This document shows, one piece after another, positions 35,177 through 43,866 of a stretch of 64,000 nt of DNA (the first letter of the stretch is position 1; every line of letters starts with the position of its first letter). The stretch covers positions 1,665,501 through 1,729,500 of the forward strand of contig NZ_CP035417.1 of the NCBI RefSeq assembly GCF_004123675.1, read 5' to 3'. The notes under the pieces were generated by a model. That model made no database searches, had not been told where the DNA came from, and saw nothing but the letters and a program-made list of their open reading frames with translations. This DNA is from Leisingera sp. NJS204. Lineage in GTDB: Bacteria; Pseudomonadota; Alphaproteobacteria; Rhodobacterales; Rhodobacteraceae. The position numbers and the translations under genes are program-made.

Positions 35177-36435
35177 TTCTTGGCTCTCCATGGCTGGGAC
35201 TTGAACCAGGCAGCGCCGTAAGCGCAACCAATGATTAGGAAAAAACCAAACAGATTGGCGAATGCCGTGGTCATAACCGCGCGGTCCGTATGGTCAAGCG
35301 CAAAGCCGATGAAACGCGCCAGTGCCATCGAGAATACAAACACCGCAAGCGATTGCTGGCCGACTTTGGTGATGACCTGCAGCAGAACCGCCCAGATCCG
35401 CGCAGCAGCGGAACTGCCGTTGGCGATCAGCCGTTTGCCGCCTTCGCCTGCAGCGACCCAGCCCAGATAGGCCAGCGCCAGGAAATGGGCATAGCGCAGC
35501 AGGCCAAAGTCGGTTTTCTCGCGCCATTCGCCGATGGCATCGCGGCCCGGCTTGATCAGGTCGGCCAATTCGGGGCTGGCGGATTTGACCCAGGTGAAGA
35601 CTTTCCACGAGCCATAAGGCGCCGACAGGATCAGAAAGGCAGCGGCCAGCACGATCAGCACTTTGGACACCGGCGGCTTCGGCAGCCAGCCTTTCATAAA
35701 GGCAAAACCAGTGAAAAACAGCAGCTGCCAGCCGAAGGGATTAAAGAACCATTCGCGTTCCGACCAGGGTTCTGCGGGCAGCGACACACCATCAGGGCCC
35801 AGACCGATCATATAGGGGTTGGCGGTCAGCCAGATCAGCACCGATACAGCGGCCACAGCCCAAAGACCGATCTTTTCCAGACCCATCATCACCGGCATCA
35901 GCATCAGAACCACCAGATACATCGGCAGGATGTCAAAGTAGTTCGGCACATAGGTGAGGGTGAACAGACCGACCAGCTGGGTCATCGGATCCTTGAAGAA
36001 ATGGCCAAGATTCAGAGAGTTCACATAGCTCTTCTCGAACCCGCCATAGAGGTCGATGGCAGCCATGGAGACGGCAATGAACACAAACAGGCCGATATGC
36101 GCCCAGAACACCTGCCAGCAGCGAAATGCAACGCGGGCGGTGCCCAGCCACCAGCCTTGTTTGGCGAAAGAGCCGCCAAAGGCAATGGCCGAGGCCATGC
36201 CGGAGCAGAATACAAAGATCTCGGTTGCGTCCGAGAACCCGAAACGGGCCGGAATCCAGCCGGTCCAGCGGTTGCCCGGGATGTGGGCGGCCAGGATGAT
36301 GAACATGGCAATGCCACGGTAGAAGTCGAGCCGCGGGTCGCGCACACGCGGCTGTGCCGCTTGCGGCGGGGGGGCTGCGCGGTTGGCGACGCCGGGATCG
36401 TTCTGAGGCCCGGGGAAGGGCGCAACGCTGGACAT
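35173..36435 (-). CDS. opgC: OpgC family acyltransferase (glucan succinylation)
   Basis: A 420-residue membrane protein with about ten hydrophobic segments, typical of OpgC, which transfers succinyl or other acyl groups to periplasmic glucans. The N-terminal motif RDPRLDFYRGIAMFIILAAHIPG is the acyltransferase-3-like signature; SDATEIFVFCSG follows. It is the first gene of the opgC-G-H operon and overlaps opgG by 4 bases, so glucan synthesis and decoration are co-expressed. Confidence 0.92.
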   Translation of the reverse strand: MSSVAPFPGPQNDPGVANRAAPPPQAAQPRVRDPRLDFYRGIAMFIILAAHIPGNRWTGWIPARFGFSDATEIFVFCSGMASAIAFGGSFAKQGWWLGTARVAFRCWQVFWAHIGLFVFIAVSMAAIDLYGGFEKSYVNSLNLGHFFKDPMTQLVGLFTLTYVPNYFDILPMYLVVLMLMPVMMGLEKIGLWAVAAVSVLIWLTANPYMIGLGPDGVSLPAEPWSEREWFFNPFGWQLLFFTGFAFMKGWLPKPPVSKVLIVLAAAFLILSAPYGSWKVFTWVKSASPELADLIKPGRDAIGEWREKTDFGLLRYAHFLALAYLGWVAAGEGGKRLIANGSSAAARIWAVLLQVITKVGQQSLAVFVFSMALARFIGFALDHTDRAVMTTAFANLFGFFLIIGCAYGAAWFKSQPWRAKK

Positions 36436-36459
36436 TTGTGTTTTTGGTCCTTGAAGGTC

Positions 36460-37821
36460 TTATTCAGCAGGAACGCTAGCAGCACCGGGAGAGTTCCGGC
36501 CTTCGGCGATCAGGGTGCGGCGGGCAAGCGCGTAATTGTCCTCGGCGCCGCCGCGCTTGGCACGGCGGTCATCCAGGATTGCCTCGACCGCGTCAAGCTG
36601 GCCTGAGCGGATTCCCGCGTCTATGGTAATGCGTTCAAAAACATCGCGTTGCGCGTGGCTGCCGCCGGCCAGCTGCATGCTGCCGCGGGCGGACGCAAGA
36701 TGGCTGAAGGCGGATTTGTAATTGCCGTCGCCAAAGGCTTCCAGCCCGTCAGCCGCAGCGCAGCCCGGATCACCCATGCGGGCGCAGGCTTCGGAGCCGC
36801 CCTGTTTGGCGTCGGCATGAATGCGCTGAACCAGCTTGCGGGCGTCTTCCTTGCGGTGGCCGGTGAGGGCCAGCAGGTAATGCAGGTCTGCGAAAATCAA
36901 GCTGCCGTCCTCGGTCCGGTTGGCGCAAAGGTCCGACAATTCTTCCCAGCGGCTGCCGGCATCGACGCCTTCCAGCTCCAGCCGCACCAGCAATGAGGTG
37001 GCGTTGGAGATGTCGCGGTAATCGTCGGTTTTGTCCTTGCGCACCTCGGTGTCGTACAGCGCAAGTGCTTCGTCCATCTGGCCCAGGTCCAGATGCATCA
37101 GCGCCTTGTGCCACCAGACGTGATAGCGGAAGTTGTTGCAATGGGCCCAGGCCTCTTCGCGGCCGTGCAGCCATTCCAGCCCCGACTTGGCATTGCCGGT
37201 CATGTCATGCACATGCGCCACCGCATGCAGGCCCCAGGCATCATCCGGCGCCATCCACAGCGCCTGGCGGCCGGCATTGGCCGCGCGTTCAAACTCGCCG
37301 GTTTCCTCCAGCGCAAAGGAGTGGCAGCCCAAAAGATAACCGCGGCCCGCGTGGTCGGGCGCATAGGCCGGCATCACCCGTTCAACGGATGCGCGCATGC
37401 CTTTGGGGTCGCCAAGGATAAAGCGGATGCCATGGCTGAGCTTCATTGCCAGGGTGTCCTGCGGGAAGATGTCCAGCACCTCTTCCATCCGGCGGATGGC
37501 CTGGCTGGGGCGGCCGGCCAGCCAGTTTTCCAGCGCATCGACATATTTGCGTTCCCGCGGCAGGGCACCTTCGTACTGCGCCTTGGCATCGCGCAGGGCG
37601 TCCTGCGCTGTGGGAAGCAGCTCCCGGCGGCCCAGCATCAATAGGGACAATCCTTTGATGGCATGGGCCAGGGCAAACTCCGGCGCCGATTTCAGCACCG
37701 CGCCCAGGTGATCGGCGGTTACTGCGGCATGCGCCAGAACGCCCATCTGCACGGCATTCCAATCCCGCAGCGCCGCTGCATCGGTCAGGCTGCTGTCTTG
37801 GCCGAAAATATCATGCATCAT
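36460..37821 (-). CDS. TPR protein (TTC38-like family)
   Basis: A 453-residue soluble protein made of helical repeats, without signal peptide or membrane segment. Segments such as ALAHAIKGLSLLMLGRRELL, ALYDTEVRKDKTDDYRDISNATSLL and GRGYLLGCHSFALEETGEFERAANAGRQAL match the tetratricopeptide repeat protein 38 family. The function is unknown; homologues often stand beside metabolic operons. It lies 25 bases upstream of opgC on the same strand and may share its promoter. Confidence 0.85.
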   Translation of the reverse strand: MMHDIFGQDSSLTDAAALRDWNAVQMGVLAHAAVTADHLGAVLKSAPEFALAHAIKGLSLLMLGRRELLPTAQDALRDAKAQYEGALPRERKYVDALENWLAGRPSQAIRRMEEVLDIFPQDTLAMKLSHGIRFILGDPKGMRASVERVMPAYAPDHAGRGYLLGCHSFALEETGEFERAANAGRQALWMAPDDAWGLHAVAHVHDMTGNAKSGLEWLHGREEAWAHCNNFRYHVWWHKALMHLDLGQMDEALALYDTEVRKDKTDDYRDISNATSLLVRLELEGVDAGSRWEELSDLCANRTEDGSLIFADLHYLLALTGHRKEDARKLVQRIHADAKQGGSEACARMGDPGCAAADGLEAFGDGNYKSAFSHLASARGSMQLAGGSHAQRDVFERITIDAGIRSGQLDAVEAILDDRRAKRGGAEDNYALARRTLIAEGRNSPGAASVPAE

Positions 37822-38061
37822 AGGAGTCCAATCTTTTTCAAATTAAGCGCGGGTTCCGTGTCCTGATGAAAGAGTAGTTCATCGGATTGGTCCGGGCGAA
37901 CCCCGCTCGCGGTTTGGTGATGGCCTGTGTGTGCCTGACAGTCAAATTCGCCGGATGTGTAGGATTTCCGGGGAAATTTTTGCAAGCGAAAGGGTTAAGG
38001 AGCGGCGAAATGACCGCTGATTTGGCGGTGATTTGCCGGAAATTGTAACACTTGGCGAAAA

Positions 38062-38079
38062 GCCGCCGCGAAAGGCGGT
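38062..38079 (-). terminator. terminator of the CoA-transferase operon
   Basis: Read on the minus strand: CCGCC, loop TTTCGC, GGCGG, followed by CTTTTCG. It lies directly after the CoA-transferase stop. Confidence 0.6.
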
Positions 38080-38081
38080 GC

Positions 38082-39284
38082 TTAGCTTGGCCCAAAGGGG
38101 TCGCTGGCGTCCAGAATCTCCTCTGTCCCTTCACCGCAAGCGGGGGGGGCGTGCCGGTATGTTACAGGCGTGCGCGAGAAATTCAGCGGGTTGCCCAGCA
38201 GTTTGACCGGGCCGGCCGCGCTGTCCATGCCGATGGCCATGTTGCGGGCCGCGACCTGATCAGTGGCAAACAGCGTCTCCAGATCCTGAACCGGTCCTGC
38301 GGGAACCTTGCGGGCCTCCATCGCTGCCAGCACCTCCTGTGTGGTGAACCGCTGCACCGACGGGATCAGGACCCCGTTCAGCGCGTCGCGGTTCTGCAGC
38401 CGGGCCGGGTTGGTGGCAAAGCGCGGATCCTCGGCCAGGCCTTCCAGTTTCAGGTACGCCATAAAGCGTTGGAACTGGCTGTCATTGCCCACCGCCAGGA
38501 TCACATGCCCGTCCGCGGTCTCATAGACGCCATAGGGCATGATGCTGGGATGCTCATTGCCGCGGCGCTTGGGGATCTGGCCGGTGTTCAGGTAGGCGGT
38601 GCCTTCGTTGATCAGCCAGGCGATCTGCGCATCGACCAGGGCGAGGTCGATCTGCTGGCCTTCGCCTGACTTTGCGCGGTGGTGCAGGGCCGACAGGATA
38701 CCGATGCAGGCATACATTCCGCACATGACGTCTGCGATGCCAACGCCTGCCTTCATCGGTTGGCCGTCAGGTTCGCCGGTCAGCGACATGATTCCGCCGA
38801 ACCCCTGCGCCATGATGTCATAGCCGGGCTTGTGGCTGTTGGGCCCGGTCTGGCCGTAGCCGGAGATTGAACAGTAGATCAGGCCCGGCAGATCATCCTT
38901 GAGGCTGGCGTAATCCAGCCCGTATTTTGCCAGCCCGCCGGGTTTGAAATTCTCGATCAGGATATCAGCCTCTGCCGCCAGCCGGCGGATTGCCTGCTGT
39001 CCGTCTTCTGTAGCGATATCAATGGCAACCGAGCGTTTGTTGCGGTTGGCGGCCATGAAATAGGCCGAGAGATCGGATTGGTTGCCGTCCGCATCGGTCA
39101 CATACGGCGGACCCCATTGGCGGGTGTCGTCGCCGCCGGTCCTGGGGTTCTCCACCTTGATCACCGTAGCGCCGAGGTCGCCCAAAAGCTGGGTGCAGGT
39201 GGGGCCTGCCAGGATGCGGGAGAGGTCCAGCACCTTGACGCCTTTCAGCGCACCATGGGGAAGAAGATCAGATCCGCCCATCAT
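38082..39284 (-). CDS. CaiB/BaiF family CoA transferase
   Basis: A 400-residue class III CoA transferase. The N-terminus reads LKGVKVLDLSRILAGPTCTQLLGDLGATVIKVENP, and the catalytic Asp is in the GVGIADVMCGMYA stretch. These enzymes move CoA between carboxylic acids (formyl/oxalyl, carnitine, succinyl/malyl and others). Its first 17 bases overlap the end of the TPP-enzyme gene, so translation is coupled. The acid pair is unknown. Confidence 0.88.
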   Translation of the reverse strand: MMGGSDLLPHGALKGVKVLDLSRILAGPTCTQLLGDLGATVIKVENPRTGGDDTRQWGPPYVTDADGNQSDLSAYFMAANRNKRSVAIDIATEDGQQAIRRLAAEADILIENFKPGGLAKYGLDYASLKDDLPGLIYCSISGYGQTGPNSHKPGYDIMAQGFGGIMSLTGEPDGQPMKAGVGIADVMCGMYACIGILSALHHRAKSGEGQQIDLALVDAQIAWLINEGTAYLNTGQIPKRRGNEHPSIMPYGVYETADGHVILAVGNDSQFQRFMAYLKLEGLAEDPRFATNPARLQNRDALNGVLIPSVQRFTTQEVLAAMEARKVPAGPVQDLETLFATDQVAARNMAIGMDSAAGPVKLLGNPLNFSRTPVTYRHAPPACGEGTEEILDASDPFGPS

Positions 39285-40881
39285 AGCCTCCGCGGTCGAT
39301 CACTGCCGAGATGACGGTGAATGTGTCTGCCTGCATCGCGTCCTGCAGGGCGGCGCGCAGTTCCGCGCGGCTGGTTACTGTCACCCCGTTGCCTCCGAAT
39401 GCCCTGCCCATCGCAGCGAAGTCATGCGCGGCGAAATCCACCCCGCTGTTGGTGAGCTGACGCTGGCGCTGCTTGAGTTCGATCAGCGCCAGGCTGGCAT
39501 CGGCAAAGACCACAAAGATCGGCGCCAGGCCCAGTTCCGCCGCGGTGGAAAGCTCGCCCGCCACCATCAGGAAACCGGCATCGCCTGAGAAGCTGACCAC
39601 GGGGTGGTCCGGCTGCGCCAGCTTGCGTCCGATTGCCATCGGCACCGCACAGCCCATGGTGCACAGCGCCGATGACTGGATCAGTCCGCGCGGCTCATGG
39701 CATGGCCACATCTGGCTCAGCAGGATCCGGTGCGCACCGCTGTCGGCTGTGGCAAGGGTTTCCGGCGGCAAGGTAGCGCGGCATTCGGCAATGACGCCCG
39801 CCGGACCCCATGCGTCGTCACGGGGGAAGGCGCCGGCCAGGGCTGTTTTTACAGCGGCAGGGCGGCCGTTCGTCCAGGTTTCGCGCGGTACGGTGCCATC
39901 GGACAGGGCCTTTAGCGTTGGCGCAATGGCGGTCAGAAAATTCAGCCCGGCCTGGTGCATGTAATGGGTGTTGGCCACAGGCGCGATGTCGATCACGTTC
40001 TGGGTTTTCACATCCCAGGCATTGCGCCAGCCGGGGCGCATCTCAATCGGGTCATAGCCGATGGAGAGGACCAGATCGGCCTCCTGCACCAGTGGCAACA
40101 GATGTGTGTCTGCCAGCGGCGACAGGCCTGCGCCGCCAAGGCAGAGCGGATGGTTCTCGGCAATGATCCCCTTGGCCTTGTAACTGGTAATGAACGGTAT
40201 CTGGTGTTTTTCCACAAAGGAGCGGAGGGCAGAACCGGCATTTTCCTGCAGCGCATCGAGGCCGATCACCGCCAGCGGGCGCTCTGCCGTTTCCAGCCAG
40301 GAGCGCGCCTGCGCCAGCGCTTCACCGCTTGGCACGGCCGCACTTGCAGGCGCGCGGCGGTGGCCGCGATCTCTGGCCGCCGCATCGGCCACTGAGATCG
40401 GCACATCGATATGCACCGGGCCGTTTCGAGCCTCGGTTGCGATGGCGACCGCTTTGTCGGCGATCAGATCGGCAGCTTCGGCGTCTAAACGGAACGTCGC
40501 TTTGGTGATCGGGGTGAACACTGCGCGATGGTCAAGCACCTGGTGGGTGTAACTCTGCTCCTCTGCTGCATCGACGCAGCCGGTCAGCACCAGCATCGGC
40601 ACCCGGTCCTGATGCGCATTGGCCACCACATTGATGCCGTTCAACGCGCCGGGGCCGAGGGTGGCAACCAGAATGACCGGTGCACCGTCAGCGTGATGCA
40701 CCCCTTCGCCGATGAAGCCGGCGCAGTTTTCATGCTTGGCCAGGTGGAACGTGATGCCCGCGCGTGTCAGCGCATCCACCAGCGTCAGCACCTCGCCGCC
40801 GGGCATGCCAAAGGCGTGGCGGCAGCCCGCCTCAAAGAGGCGGCGGGCCAGAACGTCAGCTGTGCGCAGGATCTCTGTCAT
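39268..40881 (-). CDS. thiamine pyrophosphate-binding enzyme (acetolactate synthase-like)
   Basis: About 537 residues from the ATG at 40881; a longer in-frame reading to 40986 is not conserved-looking. Three TPP-enzyme domains can be seen: N-terminal pyrimidine-binding with the activating Glu at E51 (KHENCAGFIGEG), a central domain, and the C-terminal pyrophosphate domain with the metal motif starting GDAGFLMVAGELSTAAELG. The family includes acetolactate synthases, oxalyl-CoA decarboxylase, benzoylformate decarboxylase and others. Its coupling to a CaiB/BaiF CoA transferase recalls the oxc-frc pair, but the residues do not let me assign that activity. Confidence 0.85.
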   Translation of the reverse strand: MTEILRTADVLARRLFEAGCRHAFGMPGGEVLTLVDALTRAGITFHLAKHENCAGFIGEGVHHADGAPVILVATLGPGALNGINVVANAHQDRVPMLVLTGCVDAAEEQSYTHQVLDHRAVFTPITKATFRLDAEAADLIADKAVAIATEARNGPVHIDVPISVADAAARDRGHRRAPASAAVPSGEALAQARSWLETAERPLAVIGLDALQENAGSALRSFVEKHQIPFITSYKAKGIIAENHPLCLGGAGLSPLADTHLLPLVQEADLVLSIGYDPIEMRPGWRNAWDVKTQNVIDIAPVANTHYMHQAGLNFLTAIAPTLKALSDGTVPRETWTNGRPAAVKTALAGAFPRDDAWGPAGVIAECRATLPPETLATADSGAHRILLSQMWPCHEPRGLIQSSALCTMGCAVPMAIGRKLAQPDHPVVSFSGDAGFLMVAGELSTAAELGLAPIFVVFADASLALIELKQRQRQLTNSGVDFAAHDFAAMGRAFGGNGVTVTSRAELRAALQDAMQADTFTVISAVIDRGGYDGRI

Positions 40882-40999
40882 CTTGTCCGTCCAATCCGTT
40901 GATTTGCGGCCAGATTGCCGAGGATGCGGCGGTGCGCAAGCCCTCTCACGCCAGTGTGAGAAATGCTGCGGCGGAAATTGGCGCATTTCATGCGCTTTT

Positions 41000-41022
41000 G
41001 GGTATTTTAAACCAGAAAGAAG
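41000..41022 (+). repeat. copy of dispersed intergenic repeat
   Basis: GGGTATTTTAAACCAGAAAG begins at 41000 and matches the inverted copy at about 21721-21746 over some 20 bases. It lies just before the end of the DUF302 gene. Confidence 0.5.
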
Positions 41023-41031
41023 CGGAAGGAG

Positions 41032-41502
41032 CTATTGCTGTGCTCTTTCAGCGATCCGCGCAAAGCGACTATCCAGCTGGTCTGCTAGGGCTTTCAGCTC
41101 AGCACCGCCTTCGTCGAGGTAGGGCGCAAAGACATGGGACGGCAGCTTGTAGGCAAGGGTGGCGCTGCCGTCCTCCTCCTCGGTCACATAGATTCTCACC
41201 GGGGCTTCGATCATCGCAGCTGTGGACAGTGCCAGGATCTTTACCGCGAAATCATTGTTGAACAGGCCGATGACCCGGTTGCCCGGAAGGGTGATGCCGC
41301 GGGCGGCTGCGGCCTTGGTGGGGCCTGCCTGGGTGACCACACCCATGCCCTCAGTCTTGGCGGCGGCTTTGACGTCCTTGATCAGCTGCCCGTAGGGCTT
41401 TGACGTCTCATGCACCGCCCAGCCGTCGCGTGGAGCAATGTTTCCGGCGGATGCGGCAGAGGCTGCCAGAATGAGCACGGCCGTCAGGCGTTTGAAAAAC
41501 AT
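41032..41502 (-). CDS. DUF302 family exported protein
   Basis: A 156-residue protein with a signal peptide (FFKRLTAVLILAASAASA) and a DUF302 domain (for example YGQLIKDVKAAAKTEGMGVV and VIGLFNNDFAVKILALSTAAMIEAPVRIYVTEE). DUF302 proteins are often found beside sulfur-oxidation genes, but their biochemical role is unknown. The sox cluster lies 2-10 kb away; direct linkage is not shown. Confidence 0.85.
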   Translation of the reverse strand: MFFKRLTAVLILAASAASAGNIAPRDGWAVHETSKPYGQLIKDVKAAAKTEGMGVVTQAGPTKAAAARGITLPGNRVIGLFNNDFAVKILALSTAAMIEAPVRIYVTEEEDGSATLAYKLPSHVFAPYLDEGGAELKALADQLDSRFARIAERAQQ

Positions 41503-41609
41503 GGTTTCCCTCCAATGGCTATACCGGGTTTGTTAAATCACACGGGCGGGCTGGATGCTCACAATTGCGTGCATCAGGCGGCAATCCGCCCGTCAGGGCA
41601 AAAACCTGC

Positions 41610-41631
41610 GCGCGCCCCGGTTGGGGCGCGC
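41610..41631 (-). terminator. rho-independent terminator after phoX-like gene
   Basis: Stem GCGCGCCCC/GGGGCGCGC (9 bp, loop GGTT on the plus strand). Read on the minus strand it is followed by GCAGGTTTTTG. It lies 27 bases after the PhoX stop. Confidence 0.7.
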
Positions 41632-41657
41632 TCCGCCTGATAACAGCCGTGCGGGTG

Positions 41658-43691
41658 TTACCCTGCGATTTTGCCGCCGCCCTGTTTCGTGACCACCACA
41701 ACCGAAGGGCGCGGCGGCATTTCCGGATCGAAATCCGGCCAGCGGGTTGCCGGGTCTTCAAAGGTAGATGCGCGCTCAAACCCCTTCAGCGCCTTGGTGC
41801 CATCGGTGCCCGGATGCTGCACCGCCAGAAACAAAGTCTCGCTGTCCGGCGCAAAACAGGGGCCGCACAGCTCGCCGCCTGCCGGGCTGCGGAAGAACAG
41901 TTTGGAATGGCCGCGCAGGCTTCCTTCGGTTTCAACCCCGTACAACCCGTCCGATTTGCCGGTCTTGCCCCATTTGCTGCCCTGATCGGTTGCGACCCAC
42001 AGGCGGCCCTCGGCGTCAAAGGCGCAGTTGTCGGGGGAGCCGAACCAGCCGTTGTCAGAGGTTTCCGGATTCCATTCGGCCCCGACGGCGGCAATGCCCG
42101 GATCGCCGCATTTCACCAGGATCGACCAGTTGCCGCGGGCCGCTGCATGGTCGCCGCCGTCTTCCTTGATTTCGATGATATGTCCAAAGCGCGACTTTGC
42201 CCGCGGGTTGGCTGGATCGGTCTGGCCTGCCGAACGGCGGGCGTTGTTGGTCAGCATGATATAGGCGGTGCCGTCGCCGCGGGGGGCTGCGTCTTCGGGC
42301 CGGTCCATTGGCGTGGCCCCCAGCGCATCCGCCGCCAGCCGTGCATCGATCAGAACGTCAGCCTGGCTGGCAAAGCCGTTCTCAGCCGTCAGCGGACCCT
42401 CGCCATGCACCAGCGGCAGCCAGTGGACATTGCCGTCCGGGTCAAAACGGGCGGCATACAGGATACCGTCGCTGAGCAGCTTTGCATTGGCCGCCGGGTC
42501 GTCCGACACAACGCCCTTGGAGACATATTTGTACTGATAGTCAAACCGTGCATCATCGCCCATGTAGACCACCAGATGGCCATCCGTGGAGGTGGTGGTT
42601 TCAGCGCCTTCATGGCGGAAACGGCCAAGCGCGGTGTGCTTCACCGGTGCAGCCTCCGGATTGCGCGGATCGACCTCAACAACCCAGCCGAAGCGGTTGG
42701 CCTCATTGGGGTCCTTGTCGATGTTGAACCGGTCATGGAATTTGCCCCAGGCGTACCAGCGGCCCGGCACGCCGTAACGTTTCATCTGCGCCGCTTCAGG
42801 CTGATCCGACAGATCCGGCTTGCCGTCCGCGTCCAGCCTGTCCGTCCAGAAATAGCCGTGAAAGTTCTCCTCGGCCATCAGCCAGGTGCCCCAGGGGGTC
42901 ATGCCGCCGGCGCAGTTGTTCAGCGTGCCGATGACCTGCGCCCCGCTGGGATCCGCGCTGGTTTGCATCCGGGCATGGCCGGCAGCGCGGCCGTCGATGG
43001 TCATCATCGTGTTCAGTGGCGAGATGCGGCGGTTCATGCTGCCATCCCGGACCACCGCCCATTTGCCGTCCGCGCTGCGGGCGATTTCCACCACCGAGCC
43101 GCCGTGTGCGGCCATTTCAATATCCACCAGCGCGCGTGTCATTCCGGCGAAGTCTGCTTTGTCCTGGCGGCCAAGGGCGGGGAACATCACCTCTTCATTC
43201 GTGTATTCGTGGTTCACGCACAGCAGACCGCGGGTGCCTTCGGTATTCAGCGGTGTAAAGCCGACATAGTCGTTGTTGTAGCCGAACTGCTGCAGCTGTG
43301 CCTGGGCCGTCTGGTTCATCACGTCGAAATCCGGCGCATCCGCCGTGATCGGGTCGCCCCAGCGCAGCAGGATATCTGCGTCATAGCCTTTGGCCACGTG
43401 GTGGGTTTCGTCGTTGCCCCAAGCCAGTTCATCAAAGGCATAGCGGCTGGTGCCAGCCGTGCCGCCGGCGGTGGCCTGGCGCGGCGCAGTGAGGGCTGAG
43501 GCGCCGAACAGCGCGGTGGTGGCAGAGACCCCCAGCAGGCCCTTCAGCATGCCCCGGCGGCCATAACGGCTGGCGATCACGCCGCCGATGGTGCGGGTCA
43601 GGTTCGGATTGGCGGGAATATCGTCAAAGGCTTCAAAAGCTTCAGCCTTGTTGCCGGTTTGCGGGTCTTCGATTATTTGCTTGCGGTCCAT
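41658..43691 (-). CDS. phoX: PhoX family phosphatase (DUF839)
   Basis: A 677-residue exported phosphatase. The N-terminus is long (about 70 residues) and carries the twin-arginine segment YGRRGMLKGLLGVSATTALFGASAL, so it is a Tat substrate, as is usual for PhoX. The body is a beta-propeller that binds Fe and Ca in characterised homologues, with FGYNNDYVGFTPLNTEGTRGLLCVNHEYTN and PWGTWLMAEENFHGYFW as family segments. It removes phosphate from organic phosphates in the periplasm or outside the cell. No convincing pho box was found upstream. Confidence 0.9.
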   Translation of the reverse strand: MDRKQIIEDPQTGNKAEAFEAFDDIPANPNLTRTIGGVIASRYGRRGMLKGLLGVSATTALFGASALTAPRQATAGGTAGTSRYAFDELAWGNDETHHVAKGYDADILLRWGDPITADAPDFDVMNQTAQAQLQQFGYNNDYVGFTPLNTEGTRGLLCVNHEYTNEEVMFPALGRQDKADFAGMTRALVDIEMAAHGGSVVEIARSADGKWAVVRDGSMNRRISPLNTMMTIDGRAAGHARMQTSADPSGAQVIGTLNNCAGGMTPWGTWLMAEENFHGYFWTDRLDADGKPDLSDQPEAAQMKRYGVPGRWYAWGKFHDRFNIDKDPNEANRFGWVVEVDPRNPEAAPVKHTALGRFRHEGAETTTSTDGHLVVYMGDDARFDYQYKYVSKGVVSDDPAANAKLLSDGILYAARFDPDGNVHWLPLVHGEGPLTAENGFASQADVLIDARLAADALGATPMDRPEDAAPRGDGTAYIMLTNNARRSAGQTDPANPRAKSRFGHIIEIKEDGGDHAAARGNWSILVKCGDPGIAAVGAEWNPETSDNGWFGSPDNCAFDAEGRLWVATDQGSKWGKTGKSDGLYGVETEGSLRGHSKLFFRSPAGGELCGPCFAPDSETLFLAVQHPGTDGTKALKGFERASTFEDPATRWPDFDPEMPPRPSVVVVTKQGGGKIAG

Positions 43692-43844
43692 GGCGGGCTC
43701 CAGAATCTTATCAATCGTTGCCGGTCGGCCAGCGGGGCCAAACTCGGACCGGGACCATTATGGGCGGGTGTGTAACAGATGTTTTAAGGTTAATGCGGGT
43801 TAATCGAACTATCACATTCGGCGGTGTGAACTGCAATTGCCCGC

Positions 43845-43862
43845 CTGTCCCCGCGGGGACAG
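43845..43862. terminator. perfect 18-bp palindrome at the end of the soxT-like gene
   Basis: CTGTCCCCG directly followed by CGGGGACAG, beginning 5 bases beyond the YeeE/YedE stop. No T-tract; possibly a terminator or an mRNA-end structure. Confidence 0.45.
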
Positions 43863-43866
43863 CAGG

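Noticed and set aside
41565..43499. 644-residue frame opposite phoX
   Set aside because: Shadow of a Tat-exported PhoX with conserved segments across its length.
43692..43866. Pho box before the phoX-like gene
   Set aside because: Only a loose CTGTTACA-like half was found; no two CTGTCAT halves in the right spacing.
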